Source of the DNA: Linnemannia hyalina
Lineage: Eukaryota > Mortierellomycota > Mortierellomycetes > Mortierellales > Mortierellaceae
DNA: 64,000 bases
NCBI GenBank assembly: GCA_019671135.1
Contig: JAHRHY010000008.1
Coordinates: 992,001-1,056,000 of the forward strand
Direction of reading: 5' to 3'
Shown: piece after piece, positions 1 to 9,597 of the stretch
How the letters are laid out: each line of letters opens with the position of its first letter
How positions within the stretch are numbered: the stretch's first letter is position 1
Program-made: the position numbers and the translations under genes
The notes under the pieces: generated by a model
Database searches by the model: none
The model's input: the letters and a program-made list of their open reading frames with translations, nothing else
Told to the model about the DNA's origin: nothing

Positions 1-1280
1 GGAAGGACATGTCGCCTGGAGTGAAGGTTGCAAGGCTAGCTGCGAGTCTTGAGGGCTCCATCGATCCATGACCAGAGTCGACGCTGCCAAAGTTACTCAC
101 CTTGTCATTCTCCGACGAGATCTCATATACTGATCGCTTTTGTGGTGGTTGCAGGCCCGGCTGAGCAGCAACAGGATGTTGATATTCTGCCGGGTTCAGA
201 GAGGTTGAGAGCCACCTCATGGACGTCAAGTCGAGGATATGGGTGTCGTTCAGACAAGCCTCATGGACACCGTATTCGTCTTGCTCGATACATCGCCCAC
301 CAAAGACAACCATCTGCGCCGTGTTCTCCTCACCCCACCCTGCCAAGACTCCGTGTGCGTCGAATAGAGGCGGTGCTGTGACCACGATTGCTGAATGGTA
401 GTAGCGGGGCTGGGGTATTGAGGTCGTGTATGCTGCTCAATGTTGCACACAGCAATATAAACAAAAGACGAGGCATATGTTAAAATCCAAGAAGAGTGCG
501 CATCAAACCTCCAACCTTATCCGTTCCGAAAGACAGGTTCGGTGACGATCAAAACAGTATCCCGGCATATATACATGTATGTCTCCATGTATTCAAGTAA
601 TAAAAACACTTACCAACAGAAGTAAGACCCACGACAGAGTCTATCTGCTGGGTATTGTCCGGTGAGAGAGGATGGTGCCGTTCCTCCAGACTCGAAGGTG
701 TCGTTATCTTGGTGGCAAGATCGTTCTGCTGGGGAGCATGACGCTGGTGGTAGGTGTGATCGACCAGTTCCCAGACAAGCGTATCCAGATCGAGAACATA
801 GAGGCTGTTGGTGGGGGCACCCCCCTCTTGTCGTCCTCCGAAGAGAACCATTCGCTTGTTGTGGATGACTGTTGTCGAGCCAATAAGTGGGGGAGGAATC
901 TGTCCTGTCACCTGGAGCAAGGTCGAGGTGCGATCTGACAACGTGTAGGTCTCCTTTTCCTTGCCAGTACTAAGGCGATTCGCAGCTGTTGATGGCATGG
1001 ACGTACTGCGCGACTGAAGGGTGACGATAGCATATTGGGGTTCGGAAGAGTGAGCTGACGTGCTGTTGTGGCCTTGAGCTGAAGTGGCGGCGGTTGCGCT
1101 GGGTGGAGGCACGGGAAACTTTGGGAATACGATGTGATCCGAGCTGTGGTTGCGACGATGTGTGTGGGGGGTGGTCTCCTCCGTGTAGGGTATGGATGCT
1201 GTAGAGGTGGTGGATTGGGCGGCGTAGGCCGCCTCATCGGTTGGGAGTGACCGAGGAAGATGGTTGTTGTAGTAGTTCAT
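1..1280 (-). CDS. Kelch-repeat protein, 3' end beyond the left edge
   Basis: Two exons are visible: 614-1280 (start ATG at 1280) and 1-432, joined by a GTAAGT donor and the acceptor after GAGCAG; the frame stays open to base 1. The first ~110 residues are low-complexity Ser/Thr/Pro-rich. Kelch blades follow: a VLFGGR strand, then NSLYVLDLDTLVWE, and in exon 2 a PRYYHSA turn, VVFGGR and NDTHILDLTSMRWL. These glycine-pair plus spaced Tyr/Trp patterns are typical of a beta-propeller that binds proteins. No catalytic or membrane segment is seen in this part. A nearer acceptor (CCCCAG) would break the frame, so the upstream AG was chosen. The exact Kelch subfamily cannot be told without the C-terminus. 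Confidence 0.8.
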
Positions 1281-1862
1281 AGCGGAAGAGTAAGGTTGTT
1301 GCTGTTGTTGTCCGTTGGAATAGCAGTAGTCATATAAAGGCGGGAAGGAGAGGGATAGAGTTGAGGGGGGTGTGCTACCTTTTGGTGAAGGTGCTTGTGC
1401 GCATGAATGGGGGGTATGTGTTCGTCGCCTCTTTTTATTTTTGTTCCTGCTGTTGTTGTTGGTGTTGTTGTTGGTGTTGTTGTTGGTTGTTGTTGCAGTC
1501 GTTAAGTTTTTTATGTTCGCGGAGTGAATAATATATAAAGAGACTGATCAGGAATGAGGGAGTAATCAGGGTTGAGGTGGATGAAAAGGAATGAGAGTGA
1601 AGGAAGAAAGAGAGAGCCAAGGGGTGAGAAAGAGAGGGGGAGAGGGCGAGAGAGTGAGGGAGATGATGAGGGAGGGGATAAGGAAGGAAGGAAAGTATGA
1701 AAGTAGGAAGAAGAAGAAAGAGGGGGATAAAGAACAAAAAAGGAGAAAAAAAATTGTCTTCATGTAAGCCAACTTCCAAGACATGAAAACAAGGGCCCCA
1801 ATCGCAGACAAGAAGGTCTTGAATGAAAAAGAAAAAATATGAAAAGAGGCGAGAGAATGATG

Positions 1863-1902
1863 ACTGATAGACTGATAGACTGATAGACTGATTGACTGAA
1901 TG
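1863..1902. repeat. 8-base tandem repeat, 5 copies
   Basis: Unit ACTGATAG occurs three times exactly, followed by two diverged copies (ACTGATTG, ACTGAATG). Short direct array with no coding role visible. Confidence 0.9.
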
Positions 1903-3481
1903 AACACTGAGTGAGATAAACAGAGTTGTCGGGCGCGATCTAGTCTCCTACGCCACTACGGTACTGATTAACAAAGAAGGGGCAACAAAACATGAAAAAA
2001 AATGAAAAAACGGCGCCTCTTGGTCTGGATGGACAGGCACATTCGAATTATCTCCGCAATACTCTCTGTTGTACATTCACTACAGTACTGCAAACTCGCT
2101 CTCTTGAATGAAAAACAAGGTTGCGACAAACAGAATGAACAAAGAAAGGGCTGAACGCTGCTATTGTTGTTGCGCTGTTGTTGTTGTTGTTCCCGACTCG
2201 TCATCACCCATCCTTCATCCATCGGCTGCCCACCTACGCGATAATTCGATGCTTCTTCTTCCCCCTTCCTCCTCCTCTTTCTCTCTCTCTCCTCTCCCTT
2301 TCTTTATCTCCCTTTAATTGACCATCAACACCGCCGCCCATTCAGGCGTAGTCAAGGTCCCCCGCCCCCATGGTTTCGCTATTTTAACCCTCCTCCTTCC
2401 CAATTTCTCTATGTTATGTGTCCAAATGTCGGTCAAAAACAAGTGCTCTTTTTTATGACTTCTACCCTTTACCATTCAGACAATCGGATTGCCTGTTCCT
2501 GTTACCCTCCTTACCCATTCCTCATATCCAGCGTTGACCCCACCTTTTTTTCTAGGATGACCCCACTCTCAAGAAGAAAAAATAAAAAATCTTAAAAAAC
2601 ACACTCGAGTCTCGACCGACCATCCATGACAACAGGCGTAAACATCCGCTGCGTCATGTTTTATCCTTGCCAAGGTGAATAGCCAACAACAATAACAAAA
2701 CAATGCCGACAAAACCGTGCTTGCATGGCCATTGCCTCTCCATCTCCAAACAACCGATATTGAATATATTTATTCTTGCCTGTCCCTCCCTCTGCCTTTA
2801 GCCTCGCTGCAAGTTTACGAGATGTGGTTGAATGGGCAAGAAGGAAGATTATGGTAGATCTGAGAAAGCCTCGTCCGATATCTCTGTCTCCAGAAAAGTC
2901 CTCAGGGCCTCGGTCAACCTGGCTGCTAAGACATGCTCACACTTGTTCATAGTGAATAAATGACAGCAAAGAAATAAACGAAATGAAATGGAAACTCGCA
3001 TTAGCTATCAGCAACAGGCAAGCTAGACTAACGAAAGAAAGCAATTGAAGAAAGTAGGCAGAACAGAGGGCTGGAGAGGACCATTTACAGCCATGAATTG
3101 AAAAATAAGAAAGCAATTGGGAGAAGACAAAAACCAGGGGGGAAGGTAAAATAAGGTATTCATCGAATGGTACCCTGACCAGCTCTTCAATTATTTCTCA
3201 GCAACTTCCTGGATCCTCCTGCTCTTTCCTCCCTCCCACGCTCACTCTCACTCGTTCTCGTTCTCTCTCACCCTTTTTTCTCGTTGTTCACTTACCATGA
3301 TGGATTCGCGAACCAGAACTACAGAACAAGAAACAACAGGCGACCAGGGAGTGGTTGTAGTTGAATGAAGATAAGTCAAAAAATGTATTAATATTAGCTT
3401 TCATGTCAATCTCCGCACAGTTCAACTAACGCTGTCTTTTTTTTTGTCTTTTGGCTTTGTCTGATCGACCGACATGTGTGC

Positions 3482-3500
3482 CTGTCTGTCTGTCTGTCTC
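3482..3500. repeat. CTGT tetranucleotide microsatellite
   Basis: Run of CTGT units, continuing into a CT stretch. Simple repeat in the gene-poor region. Confidence 0.85.
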
Positions 3501-4252
3501 TCTGCCCCGCGCACACTATACAATTCTCACAAGATAGATCCAGACCATCCCCTTTTTCATCTGTCCTTCTAAAAGAAAAAGTACCCTGAAGGAATTGACT
3601 GCAGGTGCAGTGACGAAGGGCTGGTCTGCATGTCATCATGATCTCTGAATCAGGGTCCTTCACCTGCATCAAGATGTTAAAAAATGAATGAGCCAAGGTT
3701 AATGACAGAAAAGAGTACAACATGCACTTAGCGGTGGCAACAAATGAAGAAAAAAGAGATGAGATACAATGCCTGTTGTACTGAGTATGTGTGGCGATGA
3801 AGGGATACAATCACACCATTCATTCATTTCCCACAAGAACAAAGAGTCAGGTACCAATGACCAGCTATGTCCTCCTTCTCTATCTCTATCGATCTTACTT
3901 TACCCCGCTCTCCGCGGCGACAAAGTTTTCCTTACTTGGTACACCGCTCTCCGAGAACCTCTGGCGACTAGTCTTTTCACTAAGAAGAAAGGGGAAGAGA
4001 GTTAGTGCGGGGATGAAAGGTGGGGATAGAGCGGTGGGACCCAGATACCAGAAGGTCAGTCAACATTTCAATCTGTGAGCATTACTGAACCAGTCAAGTT
4101 GTACGTAAATTGTGATTGTAGAAAGTGATTATGGGAAGATGGGCGTCGGAACCAATAGCCCAGCCTCTTCTTGTTTTTTCTTCTAGTGCCAGCAAGGATA
4201 TACTCCGATTGAGTCGTAGAAGGAATGTATAACAGTAGACAGGAGTGCTTAC

Positions 4253-4552
4253 CTGAACCGGGGTTGTTGTCCAGGATACGTAAGGCGCCCAGGACAGATG
4301 TAGTCGTAATATTCCCTTGCTGGCCGATAATGTGCATCAAACACATGATATGGTTGTCCGTTACTATGTTATAGAGAGATGAATGAAGCTCATTCAGTTT
4401 CTTTGCCATCTCCATCAGCATCATCCTGATCGTCAACTCGACGCAAACGAGAGATGTGTACATTCACCAGTGGCGGCGACAGAGTCGAGGAGTGCGTCGA
4501 GTGCTCCGATGGGCGTTACAGTCTCTTGACGTTGATCCCGTGGCATGGCCAT
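4253..4552 (-). other. possible unrecognised spliced exons
   Basis: Two minus-strand segments read like protein rather than low-complexity DNA. One runs from ATG 4552 to a GTGAAT donor at 4467 (28 codons, including GALDALLDSVAATG). The other ends at a GTAAGC donor at 4252 and includes LNELHSSLYNIVTDNHIMC and TTTSVLGALRILDNN. A short intron between them does not keep phase with any AG I can see, so the model is incomplete: a third exon, a pseudogene, or 5' exons of the Kelch gene are all possible. No family was recognised. Confidence 0.25.
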
Positions 4553-5165
4553 CCGTAGAATATGTGGAGAATAACAAGCAGGCTGGAGTGTGTGGATGTC
4601 AACGTGGTTAGCAAGGTGACACAAAGAAAAATGGATGGTTCAAGGGTGACAGACAACGTGGCAACCTTGCTTCTAGGGTTATTTGGTGGCAAACAAACTA
4701 TGCACATGACTTGTCCAGGAATGGGGCGTGGGAAAGGGACAGAGCGCTGGCAACATCATAGTACATGATCCATGCAACAGACACCCCTTCTCACATGCGG
4801 CGCCCCTTGCCGCATATGTACTGTGGACTACATAGGACCGGCACTATTATGCCATAGCTAACCCCTTCTCGCTTCCTCACTCTCTCCTTTGTTTGTGACT
4901 CCGTGTTTTGAACTCCTGAAAGAAGAATCATGCACCCGCACTGTCTCTTCTCCTTCAACTCGCAGTTTGACAATCCTTCTTATCAACACACTCCTCTTTT
5001 TCTTTCTTTCCTTCTTTCTTTCATACGTCTCATCTTGCTCTCATTTACTTTCTTTCTCTTCCCTCCACACATTGCATTACCATTTTGTCATTGTCATCTC
5101 GTCACCGCATCTTCCTCCTATCCCTCATCCTCTCTACCATCGCTCACATCTCAGACAGCTCCCGC

Positions 5166-7556
5166 ATGCCTTCACCACGCGGCCATCGTCACCACAGCCA
5201 CAACAACTCACAAAAGGCACACAACCTTGACCAACTAGAACACATTATCGAGGATGATAAGCAACTCTTTTATGACCTCGCCAATATCCACAACAACAAC
5301 CAAAGCCCGCCAACATGTACCCGCCACCCTCGCTGGATCACCTTTGGGTGTATCATCTTTTCAGTCATGCTCTCCAGTACGCTGCTCATGACCAAGAACT
5401 GGCAATCGCGGACCTCGGTTGGGCGTAGTGGCGGTGCGTTGGATGGGGAGAGGGAGTGGAGGTGGCAGGAAATGGATCCTTGGAAGGCCATTGCGTTAGC
5501 TGAGATGGAGAACTCTAAGGATTCGACGTCGCCATCATCAATGCTACAACCACAACAGGGCCAGGATCAGATAGGACAGGGATCGGATGATAGAACTTCA
5601 CCAAGCGCTCAAGGGATAAAGACATGGGATTTGAACGACCCTGCACTCGCCCTTGGAACATTCCTGGACTCTCCCGACTGGAAATCCCAACCACTCATTC
5701 CAGGCGCCGATTTCGTGAACCTCCTACGAGTCCTCCGACCAGTCGACCACGCATTCTTCATCACCCTCTTTGTCAACCAGTCGCCCGGTCGCCTGGAGGC
5801 TGCGCGAGAGGGGGGCAAGGGTATGTCACCCAAGGCTTCTGCAATACCAATCCATGGGCAGCATGGATGTGGGTCTTGGATTCAGGATTATATCGAATAC
5901 CAGAGTGCGATCTTGGATGGGACTCTGGCCGCACGGTATACTGTTCATGCCTGTTCAAGTGCAACGACACATATACCATCGCAACAACAGGAACAGGAAC
6001 AGGAACATGATCAGGAGCGGGAGAAGCAGCCGTGTGGGAATGTGTTCTCGCAGATGATTGCCATGACCTCGGCGTTTGCTTGGTCTGTCAAGGAGTCGAG
6101 GGGTTTCTTCTTGAGACCTGATCAGATCCGCAGGCTCCAGGACAGCTTCCGGTCACCCGTCCTCCAACAACAGTGGTCGTTTCCTTTTCCGCCCCGGCTT
6201 AAGGTAGCCAGCGCCGCCAAGGTCGATACTGAAGAGATGACTACTCAGGGCCTGGAGACTTTGTTTGGATTGGAAGATGCACTCTTCTCAGGGACAGATG
6301 ATGGAACTGTGGATCAGGCACAGGATCGGTTGTGGGTAATGAGGAGCAAGAGCAGGAACCGCGTCAGTTTTGAACGCACCCTGTCAGCACCCAACGACTC
6401 TATTGTCCACCCCTACCAACCCTCCTCGCAACTTAATCGTGGTGGCCAGCAACATCCCAGCAAAGCTATGAGCCCTATCCAGGTGAAGAAACTAAAGGAC
6501 GACCTAGAGTCAGAGGGCGTCGAACTCATACTCCAACAGGATCTGTTACCGCTCTTCGTCAACACCACCCACACCCTCGACCAATTCATCGACCTAGGTC
6601 TCCCTCTCCCCCACCGGATCCTAGAAGACCACCAAATACGCCACCAATCAAAACAACAACACCCCACTGTGTCATCCACTGTGTCATCCACTCCAACGTC
6701 CATCCGCGCCCCCTCCGCCCGCGGCTCCCTCTTCAGTCCCTCCTACCCTTCCCTCTCATCATCCTCATCCATCTCGCACAAGGCCATCACAACTGCCCTC
6801 CACGCCGCAACCCACGACTCCCACGACATCTCCCGGATCCAGGCAGCACCCAAGACCTTTGGCTGCTTTCTCGACATCCTCCTCCAACCACAACTCAATC
6901 TCCAACAACTTATCCACCCCTACGCCACCCTCTTCCAACTCCCTGCCATCTTTTCCATTGGCATTTTTATTAAATCCGACCCCTCCACTTCCTCTACACC
7001 TACAACTCCTCATTCCTCGTCATGGAAATCAATGTCGGCGAATCGCCAGAGAACAGTCGACAGGTACCTGACCTGCGCTCGTCAGATCGTCCGCGAATTC
7101 GCACCCAAACGCAAGGGCCAAAAAGTCGTCTATGTCGTAGTCTCCGAGGACCCTGGGATGGCCCGGGTCATGGAGTCCCAGGAGGAGTGGGATGAAGAAG
7201 TCATCGCCCCCTCCTGGACACGTTACAAAGACCGGCACCATCGTCAGCCTGTTCAACCTCATCAAAACGATCCCTCCACAGGACCAGGACCAGCACCAGA
7301 ACCAATGCAACTGACAAAACAACAGCAACAAGTCTTGGAGAACTGGGTGCTGAGCAAGACGGACTATCAGGTCGTCTCGGACCAATCTGATTTCGCAAAG
7401 GTGGCAGTGTGGAGGACACGGCGTGAGGGACGAAGTGTTGTCATTCGCGAGAACCCAGCTCTTGAACAGTTTATGGCCTCTGGTGGTCAGGATGAGGGAT
7501 ATGTCGATATGTTGGACTGTGGCATCCTTCTCAACAACCTAATCAACCGCGATTAG
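5166..7556 (+). CDS. type II membrane protein, divergent fucosyltransferase-like glycosyltransferase
   Basis: Single exon, 796 residues; the open frame begins earlier but 5166 is its first ATG. A short His-rich cytosolic tail is followed by one hydrophobic segment at residues ~57-77 (FGCIIFSVMLSSTLLMT), the layout of a Golgi type II enzyme. Residues ~590-760 hold a strand-helix-strand pattern (SIGIFIKSD, then YLTCARQIVREF, then VVYVVVSEDP) that matches the spacing of the GDP-fucose binding region of FUT8/plant-type fucosyltransferases, where the first motif is normally an IGIHIR-RTGD type sequence. Here the basic residue of that motif is absent, so activity is uncertain. Gln-rich and Ser/Thr-rich insertions are common. 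It converges with eL24 227 bases away. The family call is inference. Confidence 0.45.
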   Translation: MPSPRGHRHHSHNNSQKAHNLDQLEHIIEDDKQLFYDLANIHNNNQSPPTCTRHPRWITFGCIIFSVMLSSTLLMTKNWQSRTSVGRSGGALDGEREWRWQEMDPWKAIALAEMENSKDSTSPSSMLQPQQGQDQIGQGSDDRTSPSAQGIKTWDLNDPALALGTFLDSPDWKSQPLIPGADFVNLLRVLRPVDHAFFITLFVNQSPGRLEAAREGGKGMSPKASAIPIHGQHGCGSWIQDYIEYQSAILDGTLAARYTVHACSSATTHIPSQQQEQEQEHDQEREKQPCGNVFSQMIAMTSAFAWSVKESRGFFLRPDQIRRLQDSFRSPVLQQQWSFPFPPRLKVASAAKVDTEEMTTQGLETLFGLEDALFSGTDDGTVDQAQDRLWVMRSKSRNRVSFERTLSAPNDSIVHPYQPSSQLNRGGQQHPSKAMSPIQVKKLKDDLESEGVELILQQDLLPLFVNTTHTLDQFIDLGLPLPHRILEDHQIRHQSKQQHPTVSSTVSSTPTSIRAPSARGSLFSPSYPSLSSSSSISHKAITTALHAATHDSHDISRIQAAPKTFGCFLDILLQPQLNLQQLIHPYATLFQLPAIFSIGIFIKSDPSTSSTPTTPHSSSWKSMSANRQRTVDRYLTCARQIVREFAPKRKGQKVVYVVVSEDPGMARVMESQEEWDEEVIAPSWTRYKDRHHRQPVQPHQNDPSTGPGPAPEPMQLTKQQQQVLENWVLSKTDYQVVSDQSDFAKVAVWRTRREGRSVVIRENPALEQFMASGGQDEGYVDMLDCGILLNNLINRD

Positions 7557-7782
7557 CTTTGTGCCCCACCTTTTTTTTTTTTTTTTTAAATAGGCCATTG
7601 CTTTGCCCAATTATCCATATCGTCAACCAAAGTAAAAACTGAATGCACACACCAGCACTAAGGACGAGTTTTTTTTTTTTTTTTTTTTCTTTTTGTGGTT
7701 TTATTCAGCTGTTACACATGAACAAACGTGGGTTGTTGAAAATGGGAGAGAACAGATTTGGATGGTTGGGAAAGAAGACAAT

Positions 7783-9443
7783 TTAACGGGAGGTGTTGGC
7801 AATGGCAACCTTGGCACCCTTGGCAGCCTGCTTGGAGAACTTGGGCTGACCACGGGCAGCAGCAGTGGCGCTCTTGGCCTTCTCGGACTTCTTGGTGGCA
7901 TCAGTAACCTTCTTCTTCTCCTTTCCGTCACGGAGGGCAGCGGCGCGGGCAGCGGCACGGACCTCGGGCTTCTGGTTGCGCTTGGCGCGGATAGCCTCCC
8001 AGGAAGCACCGACGACGGCACGCTGGTGCTTGACGGTGCGGCGGGTGCGCTTCTTGGCGACCTCCTCAGAGATACCCTTCTTGTGCATGCGGCGGAAGAG
8101 GACGGTCCACGAGATCTTGCGGGGGTTCTTGCGCTGCAAGAACAGGGACTCGGCCTTACCGTTGACGAAACGGAAGGACTATTTGATTTTGTTGGAAGAA
8201 TGAAGAAATAACGTCCTTGTTATTAGGATGGTTCCTTCTGATATAACTTCCTGTTTACGCGTTTGTCCAAGGTCTCTTTGCCAATTGTCCATTGGAAGTG
8301 TACGTGTCCTTGAAATATGATGATTAATTCGCCCCCAGGATTGATGAAGGTCCAATAAGTTCCTTGATGTTGTATGTATCGTCGTTCGTCAAAGAGTCTC
8401 TGCCCTTTCGACAGGAAATATGGCTAGTATGGCCCTTGGGTCCAAGTACGGCCTTTACAGGTACTGCGCCTACTGCAGAAAAAAGTCATTGATATCTCCT
8501 GCTAAGGCTGGTTGCTGAAAGTCCTGTACCATGGCCCAATTGCTCTCGTATATTGTTCTAGGGTATTAACGTACTCTGTTGTCGATACGGACGTAGATCT
8601 TGCCCTTGCCGGGGTAGATCTTGGCTCCAGAGAAGGCGCAAATCTCGATCCTGATGAGCAAAAGGTAAAAAAGGTACAAAGAGAAAAGTGATGGTCAGAA
8701 CGGATGGTTCATAGAACAAGTAGGCTGGAGAAAGAAGGTTGTTGGGAGTAATAAAAGGAAGGTGGTTCTATCGAGCTGATGAAAGGGTTTCCCTGGTTGT
8801 TCCCTGTAGTCATGAGCTGGGTCCTCCGAAGGGTACTGAATCAGAGGTTCCCCTCACACCTCTCCTTGCCAAAAAACAAGCGTTGCTGCTTGCTTGTCGG
8901 GAGTGTTTGTCGATGGTCGTTGTAAGGTGTGATGCTTTACTCTTCTGTCCTTTGTGAACAGCGTTCCAGTACACTACAGGAGAAAGGTGACCCATCAAAG
9001 GTTCCCCATGCCTTTCAGGCTCAAGGTCCCGCTTGAAGGCTCCATCTTTTTCCTGTGGTGACCCCTGGAAGAGACGTTGCCAAGTCGTGCAGGTAGTGTG
9101 TTGATGGGTGTGATGGACTGGTGCTGCTTTGTCGTGTACTGGGTGATTGCTGCAATGGCTGTTGACTCCAGTCGGTCAAACTCTGAGTTTGGCCATCGGA
9201 ACTGTGGGTCTCCCCACTCAGCCAAAGCCATGGGATCGTGATGACTCCTCAACCTCCAAAGTCGATAATGGTATGTCGATGGTTCCCGATAAGAATACTC
9301 CAGTTTCCCGATACGATGGCCAAGAAGAAAACGATGGCTGGTGTAATGTGATGGTTGGATGGATCGATTGATGGGCAATTCTGTAACGATGGATGTATGT
9401 ATCCCCCCCTCCCACTGCACTACGCTGCTGAAGCATACTTCAT
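7783..9443 (-). CDS. RPL24: 60S ribosomal protein eL24
   Basis: Exons on the minus strand: 9439-9443, 8575-8650 and 7783-8178; 158 residues, the normal eL24 length. The sequence holds the zinc-ribbon-type start ([17 protein letters not shown]), [32 protein letters not shown] and [12 protein letters not shown], all hallmarks of eL24, followed by a Lys/Ala-rich tail. It sits in the large subunit and contacts the small subunit. The first exon carries only five coding bases (ATGAA), completed by the G of exon 2 to give Met-Lys; it was chosen because it restores the family N-terminus and has a GTATGC donor, but the 788-base intron makes this start less certain than the rest. I saw no clear box C/D snoRNA in the introns. 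Confidence 0.9.
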
Positions 9444-9597
9444 GGTGACTGAGAATAAATTTGAAAGAAGGATCCAGCCAAGACTGCCCTTCCCGCCTAA
9501 TCAATGAATCGCATTTTGGTGGCTGATTACCCTTAATCATATTCTTTATTTCGTTTCTGTTCCTGAACCTGAACTGACCGCACCTGCATTTCACGGA

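Larger units (their letters stand above)
1281..5165. other. gene-poor divergent region between the Kelch gene and the glycosyltransferase-like gene
   Basis: Contains low-complexity DNA: purine-rich on + at 1570-1720 (CT-rich leader for the Kelch gene read on -), an 8-base tandem repeat near 1863, a TGTC microsatellite near 3482, and CT-rich DNA at 4975-5080 that probably forms the leader of the gene at 5166. The only protein-like pieces are the minus-strand segments at 4253-4552, listed separately. Consensus minus-strand splice donors (reverse complement of ACTTAC or GCTTAC) lie at 3288-3293 and 4247-4252, so a spliced minus transcript may cross here. Confidence 0.5.

Noticed and set aside
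1435..1907. Overlapping minus-strand ORFs rich in Ser, Leu and Phe
   Set aside because: Low-complexity CT-rich DNA upstream of the Kelch gene; frames overlap and none is protein-like.
5624..6010. Alternative plus frame inside the glycosyltransferase-like gene with a natural-looking Trp/Cys-rich peptide
   Set aside because: The main frame is open for 797 codons through this stretch; the alternative is only 128 codons.
8179..9438. snoRNA in the eL24 introns
   Set aside because: Box C-like TGATGA copies occur only on the opposite strand to the gene; no sense C/D pair was found.
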